This document shows positions 23,201 through 31,723 of a DNA stretch of 64,000 nt, piece by piece (position 1 is the stretch's first letter; every line of letters begins with the position of its first letter). The notes beneath the pieces were generated by a model. The model was not told the origin of the DNA. It searched no databases and worked only from the letters and a program-made list of their open reading frames with translations. The position numbers and the translations under genes were made by a program. The stretch comes from Bacillus sp. FSL H8-0547 (GTDB lineage: Bacteria; Bacillota; Bacilli; Bacillales; Bacillaceae), in contig JBBODD010000002.1 in NCBI GenBank assembly GCA_038002745.1, forward strand, positions 48,379 through 112,378. The letters are read 5' to 3'.

Positions 23201-24582
23201 GAGGAATCAACCTGCCTCAGCAAGGCTACTACAGCAGAAACGTGAGGTCCTGCCATTGATGTACCATTCCACCCGCCTTCGTAAACCCCGCCTGGAACAG
23301 ATGAACGGATGTTTACGCCCGGTGCTGCAATATCAGGCTTTGTTTCATCATAAGGAGACGGTCCCTGAAGTGAAAAACTTCCTAATTGGTTGTTGATGTC
23401 TGTTGCACCTGTTGCAAAAGATTCAGGATAGTTTGCCGGGTTGGCAATGGATCCTGGACCTCCCGGATTAAATAAAGTCGTGTTGCCTGCAGAAAATTCA
23501 GGGAAAATATCTGCAGCACGCCATGCATTGACCATTGGCCTGTACCATTCATCGAGCCCTGATCCTCCGCTCCAGGAATTGTTGACGACATCAGGCGCCA
23601 TTTCAGGATGCGGGTTGCCGTCTTCATCTTTTGGTGCAATAATCCACTCTCCTGCCTCAAGCAAATCTGCATCTGTTCCGCCGTTTGCAGTGAATGCTTT
23701 GACAGCAATCCACTTTGCACCTGGTGCAACACCGATTTGATTATTGCCGTTTGGCTCTGCGCCTACCATCGTGCCTGTTACGTGCGTTCCATGCCCATCA
23801 TCGTCGTAAGGCGCTCCCTGATTTGCTGTAGCATCAAACCAGCTGAACTCGTGATCCGGTGCATTTGGTGCAGCTGGATTAAAGCCGCGGTATTTTTCTT
23901 TTAATGCCGGGTGATCCCATTGAACGCCTGTATCAATCGAAGCAACAACGGTTCCGCTGCCGTCGATGCCCATCTCCCATGCTGCAGGAGCACCTATTTT
24001 ATTGATGTTCCACTCTGTTGCTGCAGGAGATGCGTTTGTGTCTGTCTGCTGTACAGATGTTTTTTCTTTTACCTTGTTCAGCTGACGAACTTCATTTGGA
24101 AGGATCTTGTCCACTTCCGGGAAAGATGCAACTTTTTCCATTACCTCCTTAGTGGCAGTGACAGCCATTCCGTTTACGATATAGTAAGATTTTATGTCTT
24201 TCGCATTTCCGGCTTTTTGTTCTTTCGTTAAGTATGTTTTCAGATTATGCTGCGTTTCAAAGGCTTTTGCACGAAGGGAAGAAACGACAGCCGACCGTTT
24301 CTCATATTTGGCCTGCAATCCTTTAGATTCAGTTTTTGCAGCATTCTTTGCAACTTTTGCTGTATCAACCTGCTCTTTCAGCTTAATGAGAAACGTCACC
24401 TTTTCTTCTTTCTTAAAAGATTCGGCAACCTTCTTTGAAACTTTATCAGCCGTTATGTTTTTCTGACTTTTCACTGATGTACTGACGTTTGTGCTTGCAA
24501 CTGACACACTTGGCGCAAGCAAAGTTAAAAGCAGGATCATAATTGACAAAATACTGAGCGATTTCCCATATTTCTTCGGCAT
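20281..24582 (-). CDS. bpr: Bacillopeptidase F-like secreted S8 serine protease
   Basis: Secreted multidomain subtilase of 1433 residues, the same length as B. subtilis Bpr, and in the same place between spoIIGA and ftsZ. A signal peptide (hydrophobic about 10-30) is followed by an I9-type propeptide (about 60-165) and the catalytic domain. The S8 triad is Asp217 (SIDTGV), His264 (DDGHGTHVTG) and Ser442 (GTSMAGPHV), with oxyanion Asn367. Downstream come an immune-inhibitor-A/MAM-like domain (about 635-770), carboxypeptidase-regulatory-like repeats, and two Ig-like repeats beginning PKDG. The C-terminus is lysine rich. Substrates are unknown. No frameshift or stop is seen. Confidence 0.95.
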   Translation of the reverse strand: MPKKYGKSLSILSIMILLLTLLAPSVSVASTNVSTSVKSQKNITADKVSKKVAESFKKEEKVTFLIKLKEQVDTAKVAKNAAKTESKGLQAKYEKRSAVVSSLRAKAFETQHNLKTYLTKEQKAGNAKDIKSYYIVNGMAVTATKEVMEKVASFPEVDKILPNEVRQLNKVKEKTSVQQTDTNASPAATEWNINKIGAPAAWEMGIDGSGTVVASIDTGVQWDHPALKEKYRGFNPAAPNAPDHEFSWFDATANQGAPYDDDGHGTHVTGTMVGAEPNGNNQIGVAPGAKWIAVKAFTANGGTDADLLEAGEWIIAPKDEDGNPHPEMAPDVVNNSWSGGSGLDEWYRPMVNAWRAADIFPEFSAGNTTLFNPGGPGSIANPANYPESFATGATDINNQLGSFSLQGPSPYDETKPDIAAPGVNIRSSVPGGVYEGGWNGTSMAGPHVSAVVALLRQVDSSITVEEIENVLTTTATPLTDSTFTSSPNNGYGHGLVNAYDAVSSLMTGLGKVKGQVAKEGEDAEAPVMEHTGPAEAFAGMNLPLTVKVTDNISVTNVSLQYQNNNGQWQTAEAARVSGDFLDGNYEAVIPGEALEEGTLVYKWKAVDFGANEVVSEEYEIAVQPGITTGYEQDFETGAAGWTSYGVKNSWEHGVPVNGPGNAASGENVFATNLDGDYENGANMNLLMPPIDLPAEGAAFLQFKQWHELETRYDYGHVFVSTDQETWTQALRVNGVTTNWIDGQVDLSQYAGQRIYVAFNVTSDGSVVKDGWYLDDVKLSDTPIEIQNKASLGVESKSATADKASIEKKEKVYPNKIKPAPFTAAKGLTDHGQPAALPMRAEVSIVETGRSTYSSLQDGSYEIVHGAGEFTLQAEAYGYATETMPITIENDGITEANFVLEELPQGTVSGTVTNEATGEPVANATLLLVEDAAITPVQTNEQGEYSIEAYEGDYTLKAMAPSYYAKDTRITIDAEQTTVQNITLKPFIGYPGEIGYDDGTAENARAFNAAGNGWAVKMSLAEGNARAMVTGGLFRFWDTEWPVPGGTEFQVAIYDASGTDGAPGKKLAGPINAEALRNGEWTMVNLLDQGVVVDGDFYMVYIQTKANPNSPGLATDEDGENAGRSWQMVSGAWSPSPAEEGNYMIRAIVDYEVTAPEITSPKDGSFTNKETAVVEGKASPTTTVHIFNGETEAAAVQASENGTFRAEVLLNTGENVLTAKSSTDAGMSDASNAVKVTLDKTKPAFTVENPKDGQKLNTEALTVSGTVSDDNLDWVKVNGQKAAVKDGTFSKRILLENGENLITVLAADKAGNRLKKTVKVYVKYDAPVIENLKPAEDKYIKSGESVKIEFDSEEDLDATFVLHMPLTNARIQNATELPLRETSPGHYEGYYTATSNMKADGARIEVIAKDDYGNETRAVADGKLFINGKKPAKK

Positions 24583-25056
24583 TCTTTCAATTCCCCCTTA
24601 AAATGTTGTAGGCAGATCCTCAGGTCCTCCCTCCCTCTGAAATGTATGTATAATCTGAGCTGTTACATTAAATGTAAAGAAATTTTTTTGAAAATTTTGT
24701 CATTATTTGCACCCAAAATATTCCTTTTGCAGAAATGATCGATTTGACGGAGAAGAAAAGTTTTGCAAATCAGGACAAATGAACGCCTGTCTTTTTTCAC
24801 TCTATTAAAGATGCGATGAACACTGGGATTCACAGCGTTTTTTTGAAAGGACATTCGGACTATGGTGAAAACAAACCTGTAAAAATAAACATAATTTACC
24901 TAATTTAACCATTTACAAAGTGCTCAGGTAGAGCAGATTGTTACAATACAGGAAATGGTACTCAATATCAGCAGATTTCTAAGGGGACTAATTTCATCTT
25001 TTATCTCTAAAGAGCAGGACAATATGAGGAGACAGATTTTATGTATAAAAGAATGC
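24583..25056. other. Intergenic region between bpr and ftsZ
   Basis: About 470 bases, AT-rich, without a convincing gene. It holds the bpr ribosome site (AAGGGGG), a probable -10 TATACA on the minus strand (near 24649-24654) without a good -35, and a perfect palindrome just upstream. The rest shows no recognisable structure. Confidence 0.7.
24663..24677. promoter_or_regulatory. Perfect palindrome upstream of bpr, possible operator
   Basis: TTACATTAAATGTAA has seven-base perfect arms around one central base. It lies just upstream of a TATACA -10 element on the minus strand, covering the place where the -35 would be. The location suits a repressor or activator site; the protein is unknown. Confidence 0.45.
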
Positions 25057-25092
25057 AAAAAAAAGACATGGCGCTTGGCCATGTCTTTTTTT
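25057..25092 (-). terminator. Intrinsic terminator of ftsAZ
   Basis: Stem AAAGACATGGC / GCCATGTCTTT with T runs on both strands, right after the ftsZ stop. It could work in both directions. Confidence 0.93.
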
Positions 25093-25096
25093 GCTA

Positions 25097-26254
25097 TTAT
25101 CTGCGTTTGTTGCGGTTTCGCAGGAATGTAGGGATATCAAGTGTATCATCGCCTTGCTGCATAGAACGGCTTGACATGTCCTGAGCAGGCTCCTCGCGTT
25201 CGCGCTCACGTTTCATTTCTCTTACATCGCGAGGTTTAGGTGATGTTTTTGGAGCCGTGTTTCCGAATGGTCTTGACTGCGGTTTGCTGTGATTGATTTC
25301 TACTTCGTTAAAGCCGGTAGCAATAACAGTCACTACAATCTCATCCTTCAGGTTTTCGTTGATAACTGAACCGAAGATCATGTTTACGTCCTGATCTGAA
25401 GCAGTAGCAACGATGTCAGCTGCTTCCTGAACTTCATAAAGACTTAGGTTTGAACCGCCAGTAATGTTCATCAGAACACCTTGTGCGCCGTCAATTGATG
25501 TTTCAAGAAGCGGACTTGAAATAGCTTTTTTTGCGGCTTCTGCTGCTCTGCTTTCTCCAGTTGCAACCCCAATACCCATAAGTGATGAACCTTTGTTCGA
25601 CATAATTGTCTTAACATCGGCAAAATCAAGGTTGATCAGTCCAGGAACAGCAATCAAATCTGAGATGCCCTGTACACCTTGGCGGAGTACGTTATCCGCT
25701 TCGCGGAAAGCTTCAAGCATCGGTGTGTTTTTGTCTACAATTTCAAGAAGACGGTCGTTCGGGATAACAATCAGCGTATCAACTGATTCTTTCATTGAAG
25801 AGATGCCGCCGGCAGCCTGCATCGCACGCTTGCGTCCTTCAAACGTAAACGGGCGGGTAACAACCCCAACAGTAAGAGCGCCAAGGTCTTTAGCGATCTG
25901 GGCGATGACAGGAGCTGCACCAGTACCTGTACCGCCGCCCATTCCTGCAGTGACGAATACCATGTCTGCTCCTCTTAAAGCCTCTTCAATCTGCTCTTTA
26001 CTTTCTTCAGCAGCTTTTTTGCCGACTTCAGGGTTTGCGCCTGCGCCAAGGCCTCTTGTAAGCTTTGAGCCAATCTGCATTCTAGTTTCTGCTTTAGATA
26101 GATTCAAAGCCTGTGCATCAGTGTTTACAGCGATAAAATCCACGCCTTGAACACCATGTTCTATCATACGGTTAACAGCGTTGTTTCCGCCGCCGCCAAC
26201 CCCAATTACTTTTATCGTTGCCATGCCGTCAATATTGCTTTCAAACTCCAACAT
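25097..26254 (-). CDS. ftsZ: Cell division protein FtsZ
   Basis: Tubulin-like GTPase that forms the Z-ring. The tubulin signature [10 protein letters not shown] is present, along with [17 protein letters not shown] at the N-terminus. The C-terminal peptide [14 protein letters not shown] is the docking tail for FtsA, SepF and other partners, preceded by a basic and acidic unstructured linker. Product is 385 residues. It lies 44 bases after ftsA in the same operon. Confidence 0.98.
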   Translation of the reverse strand: MLEFESNIDGMATIKVIGVGGGGNNAVNRMIEHGVQGVDFIAVNTDAQALNLSKAETRMQIGSKLTRGLGAGANPEVGKKAAEESKEQIEEALRGADMVFVTAGMGGGTGTGAAPVIAQIAKDLGALTVGVVTRPFTFEGRKRAMQAAGGISSMKESVDTLIVIPNDRLLEIVDKNTPMLEAFREADNVLRQGVQGISDLIAVPGLINLDFADVKTIMSNKGSSLMGIGVATGESRAAEAAKKAISSPLLETSIDGAQGVLMNITGGSNLSLYEVQEAADIVATASDQDVNMIFGSVINENLKDEIVVTVIATGFNEVEINHSKPQSRPFGNTAPKTSPKPRDVREMKREREREEPAQDMSSRSMQQGDDTLDIPTFLRNRNKRR

Positions 26255-26298
26255 ACAAAATCCTCCTAATCCATCGAATGACTTCCTCTTGGTGCATG

Positions 26299-27594
26299 TT
26301 ATTCAAAGAAGTAACCAAAGAATTTTTTCACTTTGCTTTCTTTTTTCTCTTCTTTTTCTTTCGCCTTAGAGCGCTGATGCTGATTCTGCTGCGGCTGAGG
26401 CTCTCTTTGTGCTGCCATTTCAGCCTTGTCGGGAACAGCATTTGAACTGATGCTCCGGCCCTGTATTTTAGCATTTTTGCAGGCAAACTGAATCAGCCCG
26501 ACTCCAGTCATGTACTGCGGTTCTCTGACCCCGATATAATCAGGGCTTGCAATGCGGACATTGCTCTGAAGCACATCCTGTGCAATTTCAAGCACTCCAG
26601 GCATGCTTACAGTTCCTCCGGTCAGAACAAATCCTCCCGGCAGGTCCCTGACACCAAGTCTCTTAATCTCATGCTGAACGAGCTCAAACATTTCTTCCAG
26701 TCTGGCTTCTATAATATCAGAAATTTCAAGCTGATTAAATTGCTGCTTTTGATCTGTGCCGATAATGGCCGCTTCAAACACTTCTTCTTCCGAGGCGTAA
26801 TCATAGTAGGCATGTCCATGCTTTACTTTAACACGCTCAGCCTCATCCGTCGTTGTACGAAGGCCGATGGACAGATCTTTCGTTATGTTTTCTCCGCCGA
26901 TCGGCAGGACGCTTGTCGTCTGCAGATGACCTTGGTCAAAGACGGCAATTGTTGTTGAACCGCCTCCGATATCAACAAGGGCTACGCCAAGGTTTTTCTC
27001 ATCCTTAGAAAGGGCAACGGCTCCTGATGCAAGCGGCTGCAGGCATATATCTGTAATTTCGAGTCCTGCTTTCTCTACGCACCGAAGAAGATTATGTAAA
27101 ATCGTTCTTGATCCGGTGATGATCGTGCCTTCCATTTCAAGACGCACACCAATCATTCCGCGCGGATCGCTGATTTCATCCAGTCCGTCAACAATAAACT
27201 GCTGAGGAATCACATCTATGATCTCCCGTTCCGGAGGTATTGACATAACTTGAGCAGCATCAATGACGCGTCTGATGTCCTCATTTGCTATTTCGCGGTT
27301 TTCGCTTGAAACAGCCACAACCCCGTGGCAGTCCTGCAGCTGTACATGATTGCCGGTCACTCCCACTACAACTCTTCTAAGGGGAATGCCTACCATTCTC
27401 TCTGCCTGTTCAACCGCTTTTCTAATAGAATGAACGGTCTCGTCAATGTCGACGATCGACCCTTTTCTGAGTCCTTCTGATTTAACATTGCCTACACCAA
27501 TAATGTTCAAATTATCGTCTGCCATTTCGCCGATGATAACCTTAACACTGGATGTACCGATGTCTAGACTTACAAAGATTTCATTGTTGTTCAT
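26299..27594 (-). CDS. ftsA: Cell division protein FtsA
   Basis: Actin-like ATPase that tethers FtsZ to the membrane. The phosphate-1 motif [15 protein letters not shown] and the second phosphate loop [13 protein letters not shown] are intact. The extreme C-terminus [11 protein letters not shown] is the amphipathic membrane-targeting helix. It is preceded by a basic Gln/Glu/Lys-rich linker. Product is 431 residues. A strong AAGGAGGTG ribosome site lies upstream. Confidence 0.98.
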   Translation of the reverse strand: MNNNEIFVSLDIGTSSVKVIIGEMADDNLNIIGVGNVKSEGLRKGSIVDIDETVHSIRKAVEQAERMVGIPLRRVVVGVTGNHVQLQDCHGVVAVSSENREIANEDIRRVIDAAQVMSIPPEREIIDVIPQQFIVDGLDEISDPRGMIGVRLEMEGTIITGSRTILHNLLRCVEKAGLEITDICLQPLASGAVALSKDEKNLGVALVDIGGGSTTIAVFDQGHLQTTSVLPIGGENITKDLSIGLRTTTDEAERVKVKHGHAYYDYASEEEVFEAAIIGTDQKQQFNQLEISDIIEARLEEMFELVQHEIKRLGVRDLPGGFVLTGGTVSMPGVLEIAQDVLQSNVRIASPDYIGVREPQYMTGVGLIQFACKNAKIQGRSISSNAVPDKAEMAAQREPQPQQNQHQRSKAKEKEEKKESKVKKFFGYFFE

Positions 27595-27695
27595 TCTATG
27601 GCACCTCCTTAACTTATCATTTCCATTCTATTATTAGAGGAACAACAATACAATGAATCTAGTTTTACATATTTGTAACAATGCTGAAAAATGCT

Positions 27696-27720
27696 GTGAC
27701 ATTTGAAACATGCATGTCAC
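27696..27720. promoter_or_regulatory. Inverted repeat in the ftsA leader
   Basis: Minus strand GTGACAT and ATGTCAC form perfect seven-base arms 25 bases end to end, between the predicted ftsA promoter and its start codon. It may be an operator or an RNA hairpin; no known regulator site is recognised. Confidence 0.4.
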
Positions 27721-27757
27721 ACAAATTCCAGCCTGCTTCGTGCAGGTTCTAACATGA

Positions 27758-27786
27758 ATTAGATACTTAAAGTGAGTATTCGTCAA
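27758..27786 (-). promoter_or_regulatory. Likely sigma-A promoter for ftsAZ
   Basis: Minus strand -35 TTGACG (27781-27786) and -10 TCTAAT (27758-27763) with a 17-base spacer, in the ftsA-sbp gap. B. subtilis also has ftsAZ promoters here, including a sigma-H one; I cannot find a convincing sigma-H match. Confidence 0.65.
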
Positions 27787-27811
27787 ATCCTTGATTTTCC
27801 CTCTTAAAAAA

Positions 27812-28174
27812 TCAACTTTTTTTAAGTTTTTGGCGCGATTCAGTCCAATTGGCAATAATGATTCGTCTGATGACGGCAATATTCTGGAACAGTCTGACTC
27901 CAAAAGCAAATATTGCTACCAAATACAAGTCTACACCAAGATGAACACCCAGAAAAGCTAAACTTGCTGCCAAAATGATGTTAAAGAAAAAACCGGATAC
28001 AAACACCATTTCATCGTACATATTCTGCAAGTGTGCCCGAATCCCCCCAAGCAGCGTATCAAGTGCCGCAAGAATGGCTATGGAAAGGTAATTCGAATAT
28101 TCGCCGGGAATCCGGAAATCAGTCAGCAGTCCCAATGAAATTCCAAGAACCAACCCTAAAATGGGAAGCCACAT
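27812..28174 (-). CDS. sbp: Sbp, small basic membrane protein
   Basis: Conserved small protein of the DUF1290 family, 120 residues. It has three to four hydrophobic segments and a strongly basic C-terminal tail (RRIIIANWTESRQKLKKS). It is always found between ylxX and ftsA in Bacillus. Function is unknown. Its start overlaps the ylxX stop by one base. Confidence 0.93.
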   Translation of the reverse strand: MWLPILGLVLGISLGLLTDFRIPGEYSNYLSIAILAALDTLLGGIRAHLQNMYDEMVFVSGFFFNIILAASLAFLGVHLGVDLYLVAIFAFGVRLFQNIAVIRRIIIANWTESRQKLKKS

Positions 28175-28902
28175 TATGAATTCTCTCCTTTTTCAAACGG
28201 TTTCATATTCTGAACCCTGATCACATCATCATACGGAGGGATCGTAATGCTCCCTTTTGGCTCTGAGATGGACAGTCTGAGATTATCAACAGCAAACGTA
28301 TCCATAACCGTTGATCCGTTTAACCGGCTGAAAAGCTTCTCTGCATCCTCGCCGATCACCTTAATCTCAAGCGGAAAAGAATGCAGGCTGTAGCCGTCTA
28401 TCTTCGTTTTGCCGTTGATGTCCCGGATGACGGTCGTATTGACAACTCTCCGGCCATCAATTGAGATGCTTTCGGCACCGTAGGAATTAAGTTCATTCAA
28501 AAGACGCTTAAGCAGATCAGGTGCAACATTGCTTGTTTCCGTCTGTGTCAATGACTCATCAAACAGCGGGGAAATCGTAATCGTAATCCCCTCCCCTGTT
28601 ACTTCGGTCAGCCCTGCTTCTTTCTTTAGCTCTTCTACTGTTTCCTTCAGGGTTTTTTCAGCACTTTGATTCTCATCATTCTCATATGTATCGATCAGCT
28701 CTTCATACTTGCGGATCTCAAGCAGCAGCTCAGACTGCATCATCTGCTCTGTTTTAAGTGCCTCCCGCAGCTGCCACATGTCCCTTGTATCTCTGACCTG
28801 AGGTTCCTGAATGGACTGAAACTGAACAGCAAGCATAAGGCCGAATATCATTGTCAGTATGGAAAAGCTGACACCTTTCAAATTTTTCTTCAAGGCAACC
28901 AC
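28174..28902 (-). CDS. ylxX: YlxX, DUF881 family membrane-anchored protein
   Basis: DUF881 protein of 242 residues, paralogous to the adjacent ylxW. It has a single N-terminal membrane helix (about 12-28), a short coiled coil (about 40-90) and an extracellular domain containing DLLKRLLNELNSYGAESISI and the GRRVVNTTVIRDINGKT stretch. Start taken as the GTG at 28902, three bases after the ylxW stop; a TTG three codons in, behind GGTGG, is an alternative. Function unknown; context suggests the division cluster. Confidence 0.88.
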   Translation of the reverse strand: MVALKKNLKGVSFSILTMIFGLMLAVQFQSIQEPQVRDTRDMWQLREALKTEQMMQSELLLEIRKYEELIDTYENDENQSAEKTLKETVEELKKEAGLTEVTGEGITITISPLFDESLTQTETSNVAPDLLKRLLNELNSYGAESISIDGRRVVNTTVIRDINGKTKIDGYSLHSFPLEIKVIGEDAEKLFSRLNGSTVMDTFAVDNLRLSISEPKGSITIPPYDDVIRVQNMKPFEKGENS

Positions 28903-28905
28903 CCG

Positions 28906-29616
28906 TCAAGATTTCTTTTCTTGCAATAATGGATTCATTTTAATCTCATCTTTTTTCTCAAGGGTAATGACAATGTTGTCATATGCTACTTGTTCCACCA
29001 CTCCGCCTGCAATATTCAGAGCCTGATCGAGCACAGCAGGATCGCCGATGGCTGAAATGACAAACGGTGCGGGAAATTGATTTCCATCCACAGTTACAAC
29101 AGGTCCATTACAATATATATACGAATCATGCGATAATCTCTGTCCATTGATTGCAACTGCACTTGCACCGGATATGAGAAGTTCGTTGATCACTTTAAAA
29201 ATATGGCCTTCATGCACAATGTAATTATTGACGTTTTCGCCTTCAGGTATGTAGGAGGAATCTTCAAGAGTGACTTCAATCCCCTCTCCTTTTACACCAA
29301 GCTCGCCTACATACATTCTGTATTTCTCAGCATCTTCAACCAGGTTAAAATAAAGCTGCTTTTCATTTTTCAGATCTTCTTCAATTTTCCTGACCTTTTC
29401 CTGGGTATCAGACAATTGCTTCTGAAGCTCGGCATTGCGTTCCTCCTGCTTGATCAAAAGCTGCCTTGTTTCATATTCTTTGTCCCATTGTTCAGAAGAA
29501 ATGCCGTTTTCAGGCTGTTTTTCTTTCGTAAGCTGATAAGAAAAAGCTACAAGAAAGCCAAGCACAAGCATGATTAAGGAGAGGATGACATACCTACCCC
29601 TCATTTTCATTTTCAT
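28906..29616 (-). CDS. ylxW: YlxW, DUF881 family membrane-anchored protein
   Basis: DUF881 protein of about 236 residues: basic N-terminus, one membrane helix (YVILSLIMLVLGFLVAFSY), a coiled coil rich in Lys/Glu/Gln, then a domain with VAINGQRLSHDSYIYCNGPV. I choose the ATG at 29614-29616 (MKMKMRGRYV), which overlaps the end of divIB. GGAGG is 12 bases upstream, slightly far, so either of two later ATGs is also possible. The 50-codon extension lies inside divIB. Function unknown. Confidence 0.87.
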   Translation of the reverse strand: MKMKMRGRYVILSLIMLVLGFLVAFSYQLTKEKQPENGISSEQWDKEYETRQLLIKQEERNAELQKQLSDTQEKVRKIEEDLKNEKQLYFNLVEDAEKYRMYVGELGVKGEGIEVTLEDSSYIPEGENVNNYIVHEGHIFKVINELLISGASAVAINGQRLSHDSYIYCNGPVVTVDGNQFPAPFVISAIGDPAVLDQALNIAGGVVEQVAYDNIVITLEKKDEIKMNPLLQEKKS

Positions 29617-30433
29617 TTTGTTCCGTCGCCTCCGCCTCTGTTTCGTCTGCAGCTCCTTCAGCAGGAGTGCTGAGCTCAGTTTCCCCGCTCTTGTCAAATG
29701 ATTCAAAGTACGTGCCGACTTCCATATGAATAACGCCCTTTGCACCAGGCGCAAGCTGGCTGACAATGGAAGGATAATTTTTCATCTTTTCTGAAAAACC
29801 TCTGACAGATGCCTGTACTTCATAACCGTCGTTCATGTACAGAGTGATATGCCACGGGTCCATTTGTTCAGGTGTATGATAAATTTCCGAAATGGCATTT
29901 GAAATACTGTCAGGCAGGCTCATTAATTCAAGAGCCATTTCTTCTATTTCTTCAGCGTTTTTCCAGTTCATCAGAAGCGGTGCGTCATCTGGAAATGCCC
30001 CGGTTACAGGATCAAGTGTTCTTCCGTTCTCAAGAATCGGCGAAAACTTGTCCCCTTTTACGACATATGCCACTTTCTGAAACTCATTGACTGCAATCGT
30101 TACCTTATTTGGCAGCTCTTTTTCAATCCGCACATCCTGAATTTGGTCAAAGTCAGACAGCGCCTCCCGAACTTCACTGTCCTCGATGCTGAAAAACCCT
30201 GTTTTTTTGGTAATTCCACTCAAAGAAATAATCTCTTCATCAGAAACAGTTCTGTTGCCTTTTACATCTATGGAAGACACTTTGCTCAGCGGAGACTGAA
30301 AGTAGATGACAAGCAGTATGAGGATGAAAAAGACGGATAGAAAACCTATTAATCTGCGGTTTGATTTTTGCCTGCGGTGCTCTTTTAATTTGGGCACCCT
30401 GTCTTCAAGCGAAACGACTTTGCCTTTTTCCAT
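29594..30433 (-). CDS. divIB: Cell division protein DivIB (FtsQ)
   Basis: Bitopic division protein that joins FtsL and DivIC in the septal complex. A basic cytoplasmic N-terminus (KLKEHRRQKSNRR) precedes one membrane helix. The extracellular POTRA domain begins VSSIDVKGNRTVSDEEI, followed by a beta domain and an acidic tail rich in Glu, Thr and Asn. The start at 30431-30433 (MEKGKVVSLEDR) has GAGGGG upstream. Product is 279 residues. Confidence 0.96.
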   Translation of the reverse strand: MEKGKVVSLEDRVPKLKEHRRQKSNRRLIGFLSVFFILILLVIYFQSPLSKVSSIDVKGNRTVSDEEIISLSGITKKTGFFSIEDSEVREALSDFDQIQDVRIEKELPNKVTIAVNEFQKVAYVVKGDKFSPILENGRTLDPVTGAFPDDAPLLMNWKNAEEIEEMALELMSLPDSISNAISEIYHTPEQMDPWHITLYMNDGYEVQASVRGFSEKMKNYPSIVSQLAPGAKGVIHMEVGTYFESFDKSGETELSTPAEGAADETEAEATEQNENENEG

Positions 30434-30493
30434 GTATTCACCCCTCATCCCGAATGACTTTCGGGGCCGTAAAATCTTCTTAAAAAGAGAAAC

Positions 30494-30517
30494 AAACGGC
30501 ATGCTGGATGCCGTTTA
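30494..30517 (-). terminator. Probable terminator between murB and divIB
   Basis: Minus strand stem AAACGGCAT / ATGCCGTTT with loop CCAGC, followed by a T-rich run interrupted by G and C. Confidence 0.6.
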
Positions 30518-30578
30518 GCAACTGTGCTTTTAATAAAGATAGTATACCACAATATAAGGAAAAAGAGATAAGCAATCA

Positions 30579-31487
30579 TCACATTTGACCGGCAATTTCA
30601 ACCTCCGTCTCCATTTTCACGCCGTGCTTATCAAAAATCGTTTTTTTGACATAATCAATCAGGTCAAGAACGTCTTTTGCAGTGGCATTGCCCGTGTTCA
30701 CGATGAAGTTTCCGTGAAGATCGGAAATTTTCGCGCCACCGATCTGATGGCCTTTAAGTCCTGATTCCTGAATGAGCTGTCCTGCATAGTAAGGAAGGGG
30801 GTTACGGAATACACTTCCGCAGTTAGGCAAATCCCACGGCTGTGTTTCTCTGCGGTAATCCTTATTCTTTTGGAGCTGTGCCGTAATCTCTTCTCTGTTC
30901 CCTTTTTGAAGCTTCATGACGGCTTCAAGGCAGATGCCCGGACGCTTTTTCTGAAGCAGGGATGTGCGGTATGAAAACGCGAGTTCATCAGCAGTCAGCC
31001 ACTCCATCTTTCCGTCTTCAAACAGAATGTGTGCTTTTATGAGAATTTTAGACATATCAGACCCGTGAGCTCCGGCGTTCATATAGACAGCGCCGCCGAC
31101 TGAGCCAGGGATTCCCCCTGCGAATTGAAGTCCTGACAGTCCCTGTTTGCTAAGCAGGGTCGTCAACTTAATGAGAGAGTATCCGCCTCCGGCTGTCACC
31201 GTCTCTCCGTCAATCTCCATATGGTCGAGGCCCTTGCCAAGTTTAATGACAACGCCTTTTATTCCTGCATCACTGACAAGCAAATTGGAGCCGCGTCCAA
31301 TTGCTCTCCACGGAAGTCCGCTTTCATTCACAATATCCATTGTCTTTTTCAGATCACTGATGGAGGCCGGTTCCACGAAAATCTCTGCAGGTCCCCCGAT
31401 TTTAATGGTTGTATGTTTGGCTAAAGGTTCGTTTTGAACAACCTTTCCTACCTGTGCCTCTTGAAGCTTATTAAGTACGTTTTCCAT
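30579..31487 (-). CDS. murB: UDP-N-acetylenolpyruvoylglucosamine reductase
   Basis: FAD enzyme that reduces UDP-GlcNAc-enolpyruvate to UDP-MurNAc. The FAD-binding [20 protein letters not shown] region and the [15 protein letters not shown] motif are visible. The catalytic Ser in [10 protein letters not shown] identifies the type II MurB lacking the extra loop. The start at 31485-31487 ([10 protein letters not shown]) sits behind AGGAGG. Product is 302 residues. The gene follows spoVE directly here, without murG. Confidence 0.96.
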   Translation of the reverse strand: MENVLNKLQEAQVGKVVQNEPLAKHTTIKIGGPAEIFVEPASISDLKKTMDIVNESGLPWRAIGRGSNLLVSDAGIKGVVIKLGKGLDHMEIDGETVTAGGGYSLIKLTTLLSKQGLSGLQFAGGIPGSVGGAVYMNAGAHGSDMSKILIKAHILFEDGKMEWLTADELAFSYRTSLLQKKRPGICLEAVMKLQKGNREEITAQLQKNKDYRRETQPWDLPNCGSVFRNPLPYYAGQLIQESGLKGHQIGGAKISDLHGNFIVNTGNATAKDVLDLIDYVKKTIFDKHGVKMETEVEIAGQM

Positions 31488-31682
31488 GACAGCCTCCTGT
31501 AAAAAATTGTTTGTCATTTTCCCTGCTGTGTCAGAAGGAGCCGGTAAAAGCACAATACCTTCTATTCCCTCTTAAACCGCAGTTAAAACCTTTTTGTATG
31601 TTTTTTATATTCTATGAGCACAATGCCCAATCCATTTTAGATTCTTATAGACTTAAGAATCAGCCATTTTCCCGCAAAACGC

Positions 31683-31707
31683 GAGGAACCCTGTTTTTCA
31701 ACAGGGC
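31683..31707 (-). terminator. Probable terminator after spoVE
   Basis: Minus strand stem CCCTGTT / AACAGGG with loop GAAA, followed by TTCCTCGCGTTTT; the T tract is interrupted, so strength is uncertain. It suggests murB may be transcribed separately. Confidence 0.5.
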
Positions 31708-31723
31708 CCCGTTTTGTATAGCG

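Noticed and set aside
24663..24854. Small minus-strand frame upstream of bpr
   Set aside because: No ribosome site, and it overlaps the promoter palindrome; nothing supports translation.
27776..27800. Sigma-H promoter for ftsA
   Set aside because: AAGGATTT resembles a sigma-H -35, but no GAAT-type -10 lies at the right distance.
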